The translations under genes and the position numbers were made by a program. A stretch of DNA of 64,000 bases from the NCBI GenBank assembly GCA_012862575.1, contig BLSF01000083.1, positions 88,480 through 152,479 of the forward strand, read 5' to 3'. Shown here one piece after another: positions 48,918-59,843 of the stretch. Below the pieces are notes generated by a model, which was not told where the DNA came from, did no database searches, and saw nothing but the letters and a program-made list of their open reading frames with translations. The first letter of the stretch is position 1. Each line of letters opens with the position of its first letter. Source of the DNA: Parietichytrium sp. I65-24A (Eukaryota; Sar; Bigyra; Thraustochytrida; Thraustochytriidae).

Positions 48918-51900
48918 TCAGGACCACTGAGATACTTTGCTTGGGATTTCATCCACAGATGGTGGCATGGCAGACTGGCCCTGGTATTCGCGATCGTATA
49001 GCGCCTGTGTAAACCTGCCTTTGAGCTGCGGCGGGGCGCGATTGCGAAGAAAGACGTGCACATAATTGCTCAGGTCCGTGGACGGCGCAAAATACGTGAT
49101 ACATAGCCCGAGCAGCTTCCAGAGCTGCTGCATACTGTGCTGGCCGGGGTTCTCGCTGAGCTGTTTAATGAGCTGACAATAGATTTCGTCCTGCAGCTCT
49201 TTCGGGTTTTGGAGTCCTGCCGCAATAACCTCTTGCGCCATGCTAGGCGGATTTGGGTTTGGTTTATCTCCACACCAGCCTAGAACCGCCTTGTGAATTC
49301 TGACTGCATGCTTGGCAAGCGCAGGGTCGAGCTGAGTGAGTGAAGTCTTGATCGGGTTCTTTTGCCAACGAAGCATGTTCTTTGCAAGCTCCTCTCGTTT
49401 CCAAAATTGCATGGTATGCTGGGAAAACTCTTGGGGATCTCTGAGGTTGTTGTACTGCTCAAATACAAACATGGCAGCATTGCGGTCGAGAAACATCTCT
49501 CTGATGTTGATCTCCTTCTGTTGTGCCCTATCAGCCAGGCCAAGAGACTTGGCTTTCTTGTACTGCATTTTGAGAAGGGCTTCCTCACCAAGACCAACAA
49601 ACTTTTCAATATCCTCCAAGCGAGCATCCTCGTAGCGCAACTCTTTGCATTGGCTATATACTTCGGTCATAATATCTCTCTCCAAGAGCTCCATCGCGCG
49701 GTTCAGCTTTGGATCAAGTCTCGCAAACCTCTCGCGCTCGAAATAGTCCTTGGAATACTCATACATATCCATGTGCCATTTGGTTCCCGGCTCATCGAGA
49801 AGTTCTTCGCCTCGCCACACTGCATTTTTGAGGGCTTCGAAGGCCAAATCGTCGTTTGGAATGTCCATTTGAACCACGTTGTTCATCTCCTGGGCAATCT
49901 TCTCCCACTCCACGAGGGCATAGCGGAGACGCTTGGCTTTCTGCACGACAGCAGTGTCCGCCACCATAGACGAAAAGTGCCCGCATACGCGAGTGAACTC
50001 TGCCAGCGCAGCGTCGAGCTGGTCCACGTCGCGAGAATTGATGGCGTTTTGTAATTTGGGCTGCACGAAACGGACCTTCTGGACGAAGCGGCGAGCCATG
50101 TAACCTCTGGCAATGGCCTGGATCATCGCACAGACTCTCTCCAGTGCCAAAGCGCGGAGCAACTCGAGCAGACGATGCTGATCTGAACGATAGAGTGCCA
50201 TTGTCTTGCCAAAACGAACCTCACTGAAGTCTTGCCCGGTGCCGTCCAGAATTTCCTTGGTCTTGTCCCGCGGGGTTTTGCCATAGAGAGGAACCCACTT
50301 TGTGCCTCGCAAAAGGACACACTTGTAGCGCTCCACAAAACGTTCGTATGTGTAGCGAAACGGAAAGCCTTGCTTGCGAATGCGAACAGCTTCGAACACA
50401 CCGGCATAGCGAAGTTGCTCGAGCGAAAGTTTGCTGTTGAACATACGCGGTGCCTTGTATTCGTTCGGCTTTACACACCGGATGTAGTGAGTTTGAGTCT
50501 GGTTGAGCACCTCCATGAGCCTGTCAAGCTGTTTGCGAAATTGTGCACCAAGAGAGTGTCTTGCACGGCCTTGATTGTCCAAAGGTGGGAACATTTTGGC
50601 TGTTCTGTCGGATGTCGAATTGGTCATAGCGTCGTAGAGATCTTTGAACAGAAGGTCTTTGTTCTTCTCCAAGAAACCATCGGTACTGTAAACCACATCT
50701 CCGGCGTAGTGCTTGATTGTGAAACACTTTGGCCCGCGACGAGTGATGGTCGACGAAATGAAGAAACGGTTGGTGCTGTGATTCGAGTCCGCCTTGGCGA
50801 CGAACCCTTCGTCTGTTGACTTTGGCATACGATTCATGTCGTCCAGAGTAAGCAACAGGCCAAGCGGGCGCTGCTCGATCAAGTCGAGGATAGGCTGGTT
50901 GTCCACATATTTGATGTGGTCGAAATGAATACCTTCGCGTTTGTACATGGCTTCTTCCAGCTTGAACGTGTCACGATTGAAGAGCTGCTGCAATTTCTCA
51001 TTCGTGAAGTTAATGCAGAGCTGTTCAAAAGAGTTGTTTTCGAAGATTTCGAAACCAAAAATGTCTAAGAGACCAATGAACGCCCACGGGTTCGGCGATC
51101 CAGTAAGAGAATTGTTGACCCGTTCGACGAGCCAATCGAAGAGCTGCCCATACAATGATTTCGAAAGCGCATCGCGGGAATCTCTCGCCGCGAACGGTTT
51201 CAGAGGGATATTTGTTACGGTTCCGCGCACTTCAATGGAGCGGTGAACCAGTCCAAATTCCAGCTCGCTTTGATTTATGTGCAAAAGGCGAGCTATCCAC
51301 TGCATGCCAGGCTTTGCTTGCGGGCTGAGTTTGGAGCCTTCTCCATCGTCCGACACGAAGGTTGCGTTCCCGAGGTGAAGGATTGCGCTGACAATCTCCA
51401 TAATCCAGTCAATCTCGGCCTCCCCAAACGACAGCTCCTGAAAGGCCTGCAGGAGGACGTCAAAGTCGTTAGAGTCGTCCACGCCGTCCACCGTGTAGCA
51501 CCCCGTCTTATTCAAGTACTCGTAGTTGTCCATGGATTGAAGCCCATACTTCTCAAGGCGTCCAGATGACAAAAGTTGGTAAAAGATGTGGTAGTTGCGC
51601 TCGCCTTTACCCTGCACTACGACACGCGATTTCTCAAGAAGGAAGTTGTCGATTCGTGCCCCGTCGATTTTGCCACTGCTTTTAAAGTGCACTTCTGTGA
51701 AGCGGCCAAAACGACTACTGTTGTCATTTCGCACAGTTTTAGCGTTTCCAAAGGCCTCAAGAATTGGGTTCGCGGCAAGAATCTTGGACTCTACGCTAAT
51801 GTCCTGGGCGCCTTGGCGAGAACCGGACCTCTGCGTTACTTCGGTGAGGTACGAGAGGCACTGCTTGGTATTCCAGGTTTTGCCCGCTCCTGACTCCCCT

Positions 51901-53072
51901 GAGATGAGAATGGAGTGATTCTCGCCATACTCTAACAATGGTTTAAGAGCTTCATCGGCGACGACATACACATGCGGGTCCATGCGCCTGTTTCCACGTT
52001 GTTTGTATGCGTATATGTTTTCCACACCATAGATTGGATAGGTCTCGTAAGGGTTGATGGAGATGAGGATGGTTCCGATCCAAGTGTAGATCTGGCCTTG
52101 CTTCTCGAAGCGCTCACGAAGATTGTACAAGATGAGCCCTTCGTCAAGGCTGTCAAGCAAGGTCAGGTCGTCTTCCGTGCGGGCGAGAGAAGCTTTGGAC
52201 AGTGGGTGAATTTGATCTCCATGCTTTGATGTGACTTGACGACCGTCTTCCAGCTGCACAGTAGAACGGCCATCTGGGCGGCTCTGCATCAGCATTGCAG
52301 GAAGATACCCCGCCTCTTCATCGGGAAACCAAACCCAGTTGCCTGAATCTGCTTCGATTTCGGAAGCGTCCTTGAGCTCATCAGGTTTGTCCCACGAAAG
52401 TGCGCCTGTGCTCACATTGTGATAGTATGGGACACCGTCTGCAGTTTTGCGCTCCATCCAACCGCCGCCAGAAGATTTGAGACCAGCGTTAAAGAGAATC
52501 TCCTTGCCCGTTCTGCTCATTTGACGGTTCAGCTTTCGGGCAGAAGGGTTTGGTGCTGGAGAACGCGGTATCTGAGTTGAAGCAGCGGAACTCCTGCGAG
52601 AAGCTGATGCCATGGCAGCAGCAAGGGCAGGACCAGAGAGATGGCCGCTCCCCGATGACTTGCGCATGTGCGTTCGCCCCGGTGTTGGTGGGTTTGACTG
52701 CCCGCCGGCTGGCCCGCCTGGCAACGGCGCTGCCGGTCGCGTCGAGCGACCTGGGATCGGAGCTGCAGGGCGACCAGGTGACATGTTGGATCCCGGAACT
52801 GGGGCAGCTGGTCGGGGATTGGATTTGCGCGCAGAACCGCTGGGTTTGGGGCGTGCTGCAGGAGGTGGCGGTGGTGGTGGCGCGGGCTTCAGCTGTGACT
52901 TGATATCCCCACTATCTTTCACAAGCGTCCAAGCTGGAAGGCGGGTTGGATGCCAAAGGAAATTATTGTCCGTAATTTCGCCACTTTTGTAGCCCTGGAT
53001 GAGAATCGAAAAGTCTACGGGCCCAATATCTTGCCCGCTACTGTTTGTGTAATGCCAATCCTTTTCGCTCAT
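48918..53072 (-). CDS. Myosin heavy chain with N-terminal GYF and WW domains and C-terminal MyTH4
   Basis: 1384 aa, single exon, start ATG at 53072. Residues 5-55 form a GYF_2-type domain (DWHYTNSSGQDIGPVDF, WHPTRLPAWTLV). Residues 56-180 are Pro-rich. A WW domain spans 202-233 (GGGWMERKTADGVPYYHN...LSWDKP). The motor runs from about 300 to 1010: P-loop SGESGAGKT (391-399), switch I NDNSSRFG, switch II LDIFGFE, an actin-binding region, and QLRYAGVFEAVRIRKQGFPFRY before the converter. One IQ-like segment follows (ALERVCAMIQAIARGYMARRF). The tail ends in a MyTH4 domain (about 1235-1345; NPKELQDEIYCQLIKQLSENPG). The P-loop is followed by Trp-Asn-Thr, where Glu-Asn-Thr is usual. All nucleotide elements are present, so it should be an active actin motor. 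No FERM domain follows. Confidence 0.93.
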   Translation of the reverse strand: MSEKDWHYTNSSGQDIGPVDFSILIQGYKSGEITDNNFLWHPTRLPAWTLVKDSGDIKSQLKPAPPPPPPPAARPKPSGSARKSNPRPAAPVPGSNMSPGRPAAPIPGRSTRPAAPLPGGPAGGQSNPPTPGRTHMRKSSGSGHLSGPALAAAMASASRRSSAASTQIPRSPAPNPSARKLNRQMSRTGKEILFNAGLKSSGGGWMERKTADGVPYYHNVSTGALSWDKPDELKDASEIEADSGNWVWFPDEEAGYLPAMLMQSRPDGRSTVQLEDGRQVTSKHGDQIHPLSKASLARTEDDLTLLDSLDEGLILYNLRERFEKQGQIYTWIGTILISINPYETYPIYGVENIYAYKQRGNRRMDPHVYVVADEALKPLLEYGENHSILISGESGAGKTWNTKQCLSYLTEVTQRSGSRQGAQDISVESKILAANPILEAFGNAKTVRNDNSSRFGRFTEVHFKSSGKIDGARIDNFLLEKSRVVVQGKGERNYHIFYQLLSSGRLEKYGLQSMDNYEYLNKTGCYTVDGVDDSNDFDVLLQAFQELSFGEAEIDWIMEIVSAILHLGNATFVSDDGEGSKLSPQAKPGMQWIARLLHINQSELEFGLVHRSIEVRGTVTNIPLKPFAARDSRDALSKSLYGQLFDWLVERVNNSLTGSPNPWAFIGLLDIFGFEIFENNSFEQLCINFTNEKLQQLFNRDTFKLEEAMYKREGIHFDHIKYVDNQPILDLIEQRPLGLLLTLDDMNRMPKSTDEGFVAKADSNHSTNRFFISSTITRRGPKCFTIKHYAGDVVYSTDGFLEKNKDLLFKDLYDAMTNSTSDRTAKMFPPLDNQGRARHSLGAQFRKQLDRLMEVLNQTQTHYIRCVKPNEYKAPRMFNSKLSLEQLRYAGVFEAVRIRKQGFPFRYTYERFVERYKCVLLRGTKWVPLYGKTPRDKTKEILDGTGQDFSEVRFGKTMALYRSDQHRLLELLRALALERVCAMIQAIARGYMARRFVQKVRFVQPKLQNAINSRDVDQLDAALAEFTRVCGHFSSMVADTAVVQKAKRLRYALVEWEKIAQEMNNVVQMDIPNDDLAFEALKNAVWRGEELLDEPGTKWHMDMYEYSKDYFERERFARLDPKLNRAMELLERDIMTEVYSQCKELRYEDARLEDIEKFVGLGEEALLKMQYKKAKSLGLADRAQQKEINIREMFLDRNAAMFVFEQYNNLRDPQEFSQHTMQFWKREELAKNMLRWQKNPIKTSLTQLDPALAKHAVRIHKAVLGWCGDKPNPNPPSMAQEVIAAGLQNPKELQDEIYCQLIKQLSENPGQHSMQQLWKLLGLCITYFAPSTDLSNYVHVFLRNRAPPQLKGRFTQALYDREYQGQSAMPPSVDEIPSKVSQWS

Positions 53073-53604
53073 TGTGGTCGACGGTCAAACGCGCTTCACG
53101 CAGCAGACAATGGACACTCCTGACTCGGGACAAATTTCTGTTCAGTCTCTGCGCCTTCGAAACGCTTCGCTCTCCCCGAAGCTCTGTGAATGTTGTTCCG
53201 TCGCCTCTCCGCCGACAGCTGTTCAATTTTGTTTATCGTGTGGGCAGTCCGATGCCTCAATGCACATGTGTGAATCCGCAAGGCGGATGAAGCAAGATCC
53301 GGCCAGGCCCGACTGCGACGACGTGCTTATTTTCGAATTACCCGGCAGTGCGTATCTTTCCAGTAGCCGCAGAACCCAGAACCAGGATCGCACAAAAGCA
53401 ACCGCCCCCCTTTCTCTTGTAAGCGTGCGATAACTTGAGCAGCGCTCTCTCGATCGTAGCTCCCTTCGGCCCACAGTGATTTTCGCCACCGTCTGGCCAA
53501 CGAACTGTATCTATCTATCTCTCCCACACGCCTCTCTGTTGTTCATGAGCGAGCAGAACAAAGATATCCCAGTCAGTCTCAAACGGTCGGCAAGGCAGGT
53601 GTGC

Positions 53605-53644
53605 AGATATGCAGATATGCAGATATGCAGATATGCAAATATGC
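53605..53644. repeat. AGATATGC octamer array
   Basis: Four exact AGATATGC units and one AAATATGC, followed by an AAGC/GAGC run (53646-53662). It lies upstream of the myosin gene. Confidence 0.9.
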
Positions 53645-54053
53645 AGGCAAGCAAGCAAGCGAGCACGCGCGCAAGGAGGCGGGCAGTCCACTCGCAGACT
53701 GGCCCAACTCTCTTTTTTTATCTATCTCAGAGCGACCCTCTGAGTCCCTGCGCATCAACAACCCCTCCTCAGGTGGCGCAACTCTGTCTCTCTCTCTATC
53801 TATCTCACTCTCTCTCTCAACATATCTCTCAACACACTTTTGCTAGCTATAACATGTAGACCCTCTACGACTCCAACAACTTTCAACGCGATCTTCGCTC
53901 CTCTCTGTTAAGCAATTGGATAGTACATAGTATAATCCTCCACTCCAACTACCTGCAAAGAGTACCGATACTTTGCACTTTTCTCCACCGCTCTTCCGGA
54001 ACTCCTACCGCGTCTTAGACCTGCGCTGCTAAGGTTTTCCTAGCGCTCCCCAG

Positions 54054-54083
54054 CACTGCACTGCACTGCACTGCACTGCACTG
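54054..54083. repeat. CACTG pentamer array
   Basis: Six tandem copies of CACTG (equivalently CTGCA). Confidence 0.9.
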
Positions 54084-55401
54084 TTGGTTGTTAGTAGGCG
54101 TTGGTAGAGATTTGAAGTGGTGGGCGATTAGGCGTTTCTTGTAGGAGATGGATGACGGATTCTTCTGATTACCGGTACTCAGTACCGTGGCACTAGTATC
54201 TCTTTCTCGACTCTTGGGCTTCTTGGGCAGTGAACCGTGAACCGGATGGTCTTCTGGTTTCTTCCCTGGGTTTTTGCGCCGGAATCCGGCATTTGAGGCT
54301 TTTCCTTGCAATCTTTCCGGGTTGTCGGAGTTCTGAAGCGGTGTTTTGCTTTACGTTTGTGTTTGTAGTTATCGTCCCACATCACCGAGCATCCACTTTT
54401 GGACAGTCGTGGGGAGCTTGAGCTTTATTAGAGTTTGGTGTGGTTTCGGGACTAGCAATTAGACATTCACGAGTTGGTCAATCTTTTCGCTTCAGCATGT
54501 TCGGGAGTTGTTCGTTGATCGTGAACAAACGAAGCTAGGATTGTTCCAATAGCTACCGGTAATGACAAGTGTGCCACATCTGCTAATATCTGCTATGTCT
54601 GCCGTTGATGATGGAATGCAAAAAGTACTGGCAATGATTTTAATCGAAGTTCTACCCGTCGGATTAATGGACTCTTTTGAGCCCATCTGAGTCTTTCTGA
54701 CCAGCTGATACAGAAAATTACTGGTCCTATCAATTGGGTATGACTAACCAGACGCAAGGATAGCGCACGGAAATCGTGCATCGCAAAACCCATTTTCCGT
54801 TCCGGTAGTGTTTTCTCTGAACCGGATTCTGCTGTGCAAACTTTATTGCACAGTACGTTAGTAGTCTTCATGGCAGTACTGAGCTGGGCATTACCAATAA
54901 TGCCGCGACATTGCAATCACATCGCACACAGCGATGTAAAATAAAAGTTCTCTGTTTTGACAGTGAAGAGATTGACGATGCAACAGTGACTTCAAAGATT
55001 TTTTTATTATTGTCGCTTGTGGCCACCGTAAGTTTCCTTGTTCTCGTTCAGACCGAGTACGCCAAGGCTCCTCCAAACCGCCAGCAGACTTTCGAAAGCA
55101 CCGTGACTGCTGTGCGGTTAACGGTTTTGTGATTCGCAATGTCATCTGCCGAAAATACCGTAAATGTTATTGTAACCCCAGGAGGAAGCAAAACGCGCGG
55201 CTGATACTTTGCGTGATTCGGGTTTTTATCTCGCCCATACTGTCCTCGAATATTCGAACATGGTGCTCTGCTCTTCTCCAACTTGTCAGCTCAATTACAT
55301 TGATTGGGCCTCAAAACAAAATTGCGCGGACACATACGGCTCGGGGCGCGCCAGAAGTAGGCAAAGAAGTTGGTGCAAGGGAGAGAAAGCGCTGAACGAC
55401 G

Positions 55402-57120
55402 ATGGGCGGTGAGGATAGCTCCTACTTTGAGAGCGCGAGGACGACGGACCCCGCTAGCTTGACACGCCGGAAGTGGCTTTACTTTGTCTCTTCCGCGGCT
55501 ATTTACATATGCATTAAGAGTGTTGGGAGGCGAGTGGATTTCGCTCAAGAACTCCGAGGTGGACCAGGAGTCGTTGAGAAGTTTGAGAAGATTGAGGAGA
55601 CCTCACACCAACTTGACGTCTCCACAATTGATTATGCCGACAATCGCAATGCCACCGAATATGGGGCGGAGGACTTGCACAATGCTACAGTAGTGGAGGA
55701 GGAAATTGATGTAGAGCAGGAAGTTGACATTGAGGAGGATAATTTCGTTAAAAACCAACCTAGCGAAGGAGAGGAATCTGCTGCTGTGGATGTGAAAGTG
55801 GCTGGTGCGGAAAAAGTTGACTTCGAGGAGGAAATTATCGTTGAAGAGCAACCTAGCAAAGGTGAAGAGTCCGCGGCTGTGGAAGTCAAAGCGGCTGGTG
55901 CGAAAGCTGAGGCGGCTTCTGAAGAAATCGACGTTGTTAAAGGACAAGAAAAAGATATAGTCGCGGACGCACCAGGAAAATTGGATCTTGATAATCTAAA
56001 AACAGGCAGTGGAGACTTCAAAGTACCAGACCCGTCTATTGAGCATGCGCCACAGCTATCAAAGAATGAAACTGTCGGCTCTTTGGAAGAAGGGATAGTC
56101 GAAGAAGACGCGCGGCCATCTCTTTTGACTACCTTTCTTCAGCTGCCCAAGCCCTTGCTAGGTTTTGATGTTCATGACATGCAGCCGCCAACATGTGAAC
56201 TAATCCGTCGGTCCAATAAATTTGACCTCTCATGCCACGCGGGAGGGTCAGGTGGGGCTCCGTTGCCTATGCTCATAACGTCTACGGGGCGATCCGGCAC
56301 GGACTTTTTAAACTACTTTCTTAATAATCTTGGAATTCGGGTTTCCCATGACACTCATGGACCAAAACACGACGGAGCCGTTGCTTGGCCGCTTGGTTTC
56401 TCCTCCGAGTCGTTTGAGATTGGCCACAACAAAAGAAAACATTGTCGCCTCGCGTTTCATTGGAAAGACAGCAGACGTTATCGTCACGTATTTCAGCTCG
56501 TGCGGGATCCACTCAAAACCATAATTTCCAGATACAATGCCGGTGAGTTTGACGCAACTTCACTCGGACAGAAGCTGACGAGCTGCCACTGTGATCTGTA
56601 CCGCAACGAGCATCTTCTTCCTGCAGACATTAAACTCCAGACATTGGCTCTCACTGTGCGCCACTGGGTGTTGTGGCAAAGTTTTGTACAGTACACTGCC
56701 GAGCATGGCTATCGCGTCGAAGACATTGCGTCTGATCCGGAACAATTTGTTCTTGACTTGGTGAACAGAACTGGGCTACCTCCTCCGTCAAAATCTAGCA
56801 TGAAGAAATCGCTCCAGGTCTCGACGAAGCTCAACTCCGAACACACTATTAAATCAGTGGACATCACATGGACATCCATCGCTGAGGTTGATGAAGAATA
56901 CGCAAGCATGGCGCAGGTCATGACCTTGCGCTACGGATACAGACTGGATGTCGCTGATTTAACACCGACTTTAAGAGCAGCATATTGCCGGCCAACAAGC
57001 CAAGTCGGGGAACTGGAATGTCGTGTGCGCGAGTCTCCTAATCTTGACTGTTTTTTCAATGAACAGATGCTCTGGACTTGCCGAATGCCGGCTGCTTTGT
57101 CTCTTCGTGACGGGTTCTGA
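55402..57120 (+). CDS. Sulfotransferase-like type II membrane protein, array copy 1
   Basis: 572 aa. A short cytosolic N-terminus precedes one helix (residues about 24-42, KWLYFVSSAAIYICIKSVG), then an acidic stalk (about 60-250) and a globular domain with the sulfotransferase-type nucleotide fold: ITSTGRSGTDFLNYFL (about 292-307) equals the 5'-phosphosulfate loop, and FQLVRDPLKTIISRY (about 363-377) equals the 3'-phosphate motif. The domain continues with LTVRHWVLWQSF and a Cys-containing C-terminus. The topology is that of Golgi carbohydrate sulfotransferases, which transfer sulfate from PAPS to glycans. The stalk contains an internal repeat (QPSEGEESAAVDVKVAGA, then QPSKGEESAAVEVKAAGA). 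It is the most divergent member of a three-gene array. Acceptor unknown; sulfated wall polysaccharide is a plausible inference. Confidence 0.8.
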   Translation: MGGEDSSYFESARTTDPASLTRRKWLYFVSSAAIYICIKSVGRRVDFAQELRGGPGVVEKFEKIEETSHQLDVSTIDYADNRNATEYGAEDLHNATVVEEEIDVEQEVDIEEDNFVKNQPSEGEESAAVDVKVAGAEKVDFEEEIIVEEQPSKGEESAAVEVKAAGAKAEAASEEIDVVKGQEKDIVADAPGKLDLDNLKTGSGDFKVPDPSIEHAPQLSKNETVGSLEEGIVEEDARPSLLTTFLQLPKPLLGFDVHDMQPPTCELIRRSNKFDLSCHAGGSGGAPLPMLITSTGRSGTDFLNYFLNNLGIRVSHDTHGPKHDGAVAWPLGFSSESFEIGHNKRKHCRLAFHWKDSRRYRHVFQLVRDPLKTIISRYNAGEFDATSLGQKLTSCHCDLYRNEHLLPADIKLQTLALTVRHWVLWQSFVQYTAEHGYRVEDIASDPEQFVLDLVNRTGLPPPSKSSMKKSLQVSTKLNSEHTIKSVDITWTSIAEVDEEYASMAQVMTLRYGYRLDVADLTPTLRAAYCRPTSQVGELECRVRESPNLDCFFNEQMLWTCRMPAALSLRDGF

Positions 57121-59843
57121 AACCCTTCGACACTCTGCGACATCACGTTTCGTGCACAGTTGACTGCTTGATTGAATAATCACAAAAAAAATTGCATTTG
57201 GTTTGAACGTGTTGACCGTCAAACATTTGCTGCTCCAGGAGTCTCTTTCACTTGATTCCCCGGCATCATCTTTAGAGAGAATCATCGCGATTCTCTGGTG
57301 AAGAACCCGACAGATTGACCGGATTGCTGTATACAATTCCCCGAAACCCTAAAAGAGCCGAGTCCACATGCTCCTCGACAAAAAAAGATCATCGCTGCTG
57401 CTTGCGGAACTTTGGGGCCCAGGATGGCCCAAGTCAAATTTTAGTGTCGCTCCGGGTTCTCGCAATTAGGATTTATTCAACCCTATTTCTCACTGCATTC
57501 TTGGGCAGTGCCGTTTTCGCATGTTCTCACGGGACCAAAGAGGACTAATAGGCCAACTTGTCAACCCCGCAGTAATTCATAATGTTCCGTTCTATCATAT
57601 CTACTTCTAGGCGATTGGATAACCCTGTCCTTACGGCTGGAATTACTTGCGGTCGTCTAGCACATCTCATGGGTAGGATCGGCGTCAAGGGCAGTGAGAC
57701 ACAAACTGGCACCATTTGCTCCACCCATCTCGAAACCTCTTCCGAATCTTGATTCGCACCAGTCGTTCAGCCTTGAGAAATGCTCTTTTCTTTTTCTTGT
57801 CGAAGAGCTGTTTGAGATTGAGCAGAGTCGAATACTTGTTCCACACGCACGGACGGTTTTGCCAACACTCGCCCCAGTCTTACCCGGTTCCTTAGCGAAT
57901 GGGATAACCCCTACCGCTATTCTAGCTCTAGGACTTCAGAGCTTGTAGATTGGCGAAGACGTTTTCCCTGAAATAACACGTGTATACTTGTTGTGAGGAG
58001 GCTGAGAGCAAAAGTCATAACATTGATTGTCAATCAATCAAAGCTCTCAACTAACTATTGAGCCTGAAATATAGTGGTAGAGACTCAAGAGACAGAAAAC
58101 CACCGGTACGAGTGGTACGAGTACATCATATCCCTCAGAGGCTGTCACATTGGGTATTGGGCATGCCGGTTCTCAATTAAACGCGATCGCGCCTGAAGGA
58201 GTGCAGGAAAGTATGCTATGCTGATGGCCAGGAATATGCAGGGGAAAACCTTGTTGCGATGGGTTGCTCTGGCCCTCATGAATTCGATTCACAGCCCGCG
58301 AGAACTGTGAAGAAGCAACTTCCTGGGCTGCGTGGTAAGCTAGACGAAGGACAGTTCTCTTGAATTTTGCAAATTTCTCTGATTACAAATGTGGAGCAAC
58401 TAGTAAATATAGTTCAACCAAAAAGTTTATGCTCAATCAGTTACAGTCCCTCTCCGCTACTTTCCAGTATGGTCGTCGTACTTACACTTCTGACATCCGC
58501 TCCAACCAGATGTGCCAAGCAGCCAACACAGCGCATCCTCGAAGCCCCTGCGCTTCCCGCGCCATTCTTTATTCTTTCAATTGCAACGATTGCAACTGTG
58601 CGGTGCAGTCAATGTTCCGGCGAGGTGGATTTTTGAAGCCAGGTATTAGAATTCGCAAAGTTCCGCTAATAGGAAAGTCTCAAAAAAGATGGCAGTTCGG
58701 ATATTTTCTTAGCAAAATAGGTACTCACAGTCAGTACTAGTACTGGAATACTTTGGAAAAAATAAGTACTTGCTTTCCTGGAGTCTGTTTTTCTGAGCTG
58801 TGACATGCTGTGACCGCTATTCATCGATATTGAAACCCTATGGCATGATGGTCTAAAAAGTAGATTGTCAGGGCTTCATGTTTCTGTCCAAATCATCACC
58901 ATGAGAAATCGCACGTCACAATTGATTCGATTCTATTGAACTCTTGTGAGAGAAGAAAAAAAAGACCAGAAAGGGAGTGAGAGAGAGAATTCGTGGACTC
59001 GGATTTCGAGACGCCGCGCGACTGGCGACTGACGACTGAATGCACAGAATTCACAGTCAATTGAAATTGAAACTGCACACGCGAATCCTCTTTACAAGTG
59101 CAACTGCTACTATCTATTATCCCAAGTGTTATTAGAGTGTTAAGAAGGAGGAGAGTGTCCCTAGTATGAGCTGTTTAGGAGGACCCGGTTCCTACGGTGA
59201 AGCTATTATGAGACCTTATAATAATAATTAATAAAGAGGGTTTGAGCAAACGCGAGCGATTTGGTGAAACTAATGGCAATTTTGGGTGACCTAACCGAAA
59301 TAGAAGTTAGTTATGCTTCTGACCTACCTAGTACTATTGTTTTCGCTACCTAACCTGTACTACAAAATATGATTGCTTCCACTTGCAATTAAGTTTCTCA
59401 AAATCCGAACCTTTTGCAATTAATTTCTCAAAATCACGCAAAAAAAGGTATTTCCTCATTAATAAAAAATGAATGTGGGGACTACGCGTAGTACCGTAGC
59501 ATACCGTAGCATGCTTTGCACACCGACTCGAATGGTTTCGCTTCATTAATCGAAGCGATAGGTAAACCATATTCCGCGAGTTAGTTGCATGGTCTTTCAT
59601 TCTTACTGTTCTAGAGTCGACTACGCAGTGCAATCTCAGTCTCTCAGGACTCTCAGGCTCTCAGGCAGGTCATCAGAACCGTCGAAACTCGTAGGTTGAT
59701 TGTATTGCGGTCGTGGGAGAGATGTACCCGAACGAGAATCGTGGGGTCGTAAGAATTGTACATCCGAATTTCGACTGGCCGGTGCAGTCTCGAAACTTCA
59801 CAGAGTCCGGGGCCGTGAAATTATGTGAATTTTGGGAGGAGCA
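57121..59843. other. Intergenic, 2.7 kb, between array copies 1 and 2
   Basis: No coding content recognised. The last about 350 bp (from about 59500) resemble the sequence upstream of copy 3 (from about 62910), so they are part of the duplicated unit. A local direct repeat (caattaagtttctcaaaatc and caattaatttctcaaaatc) lies near 59385-59433. Confidence 0.55.

Larger units (their letters stand above)
53073..55401. other. Intergenic, 2.3 kb, divergent promoters with short tandem repeats
   Basis: It separates myosin (-) and the first sulfotransferase-like gene (+). No frame has recognisable domain content. The 5' UTR of myosin lies at the left. Confidence 0.5.

Noticed and set aside
53603-53662. 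CRISPR-like or satellite array
   Set aside because: The octamers are directly adjacent with no spacers; this is an ordinary microsatellite in a eukaryotic genome.
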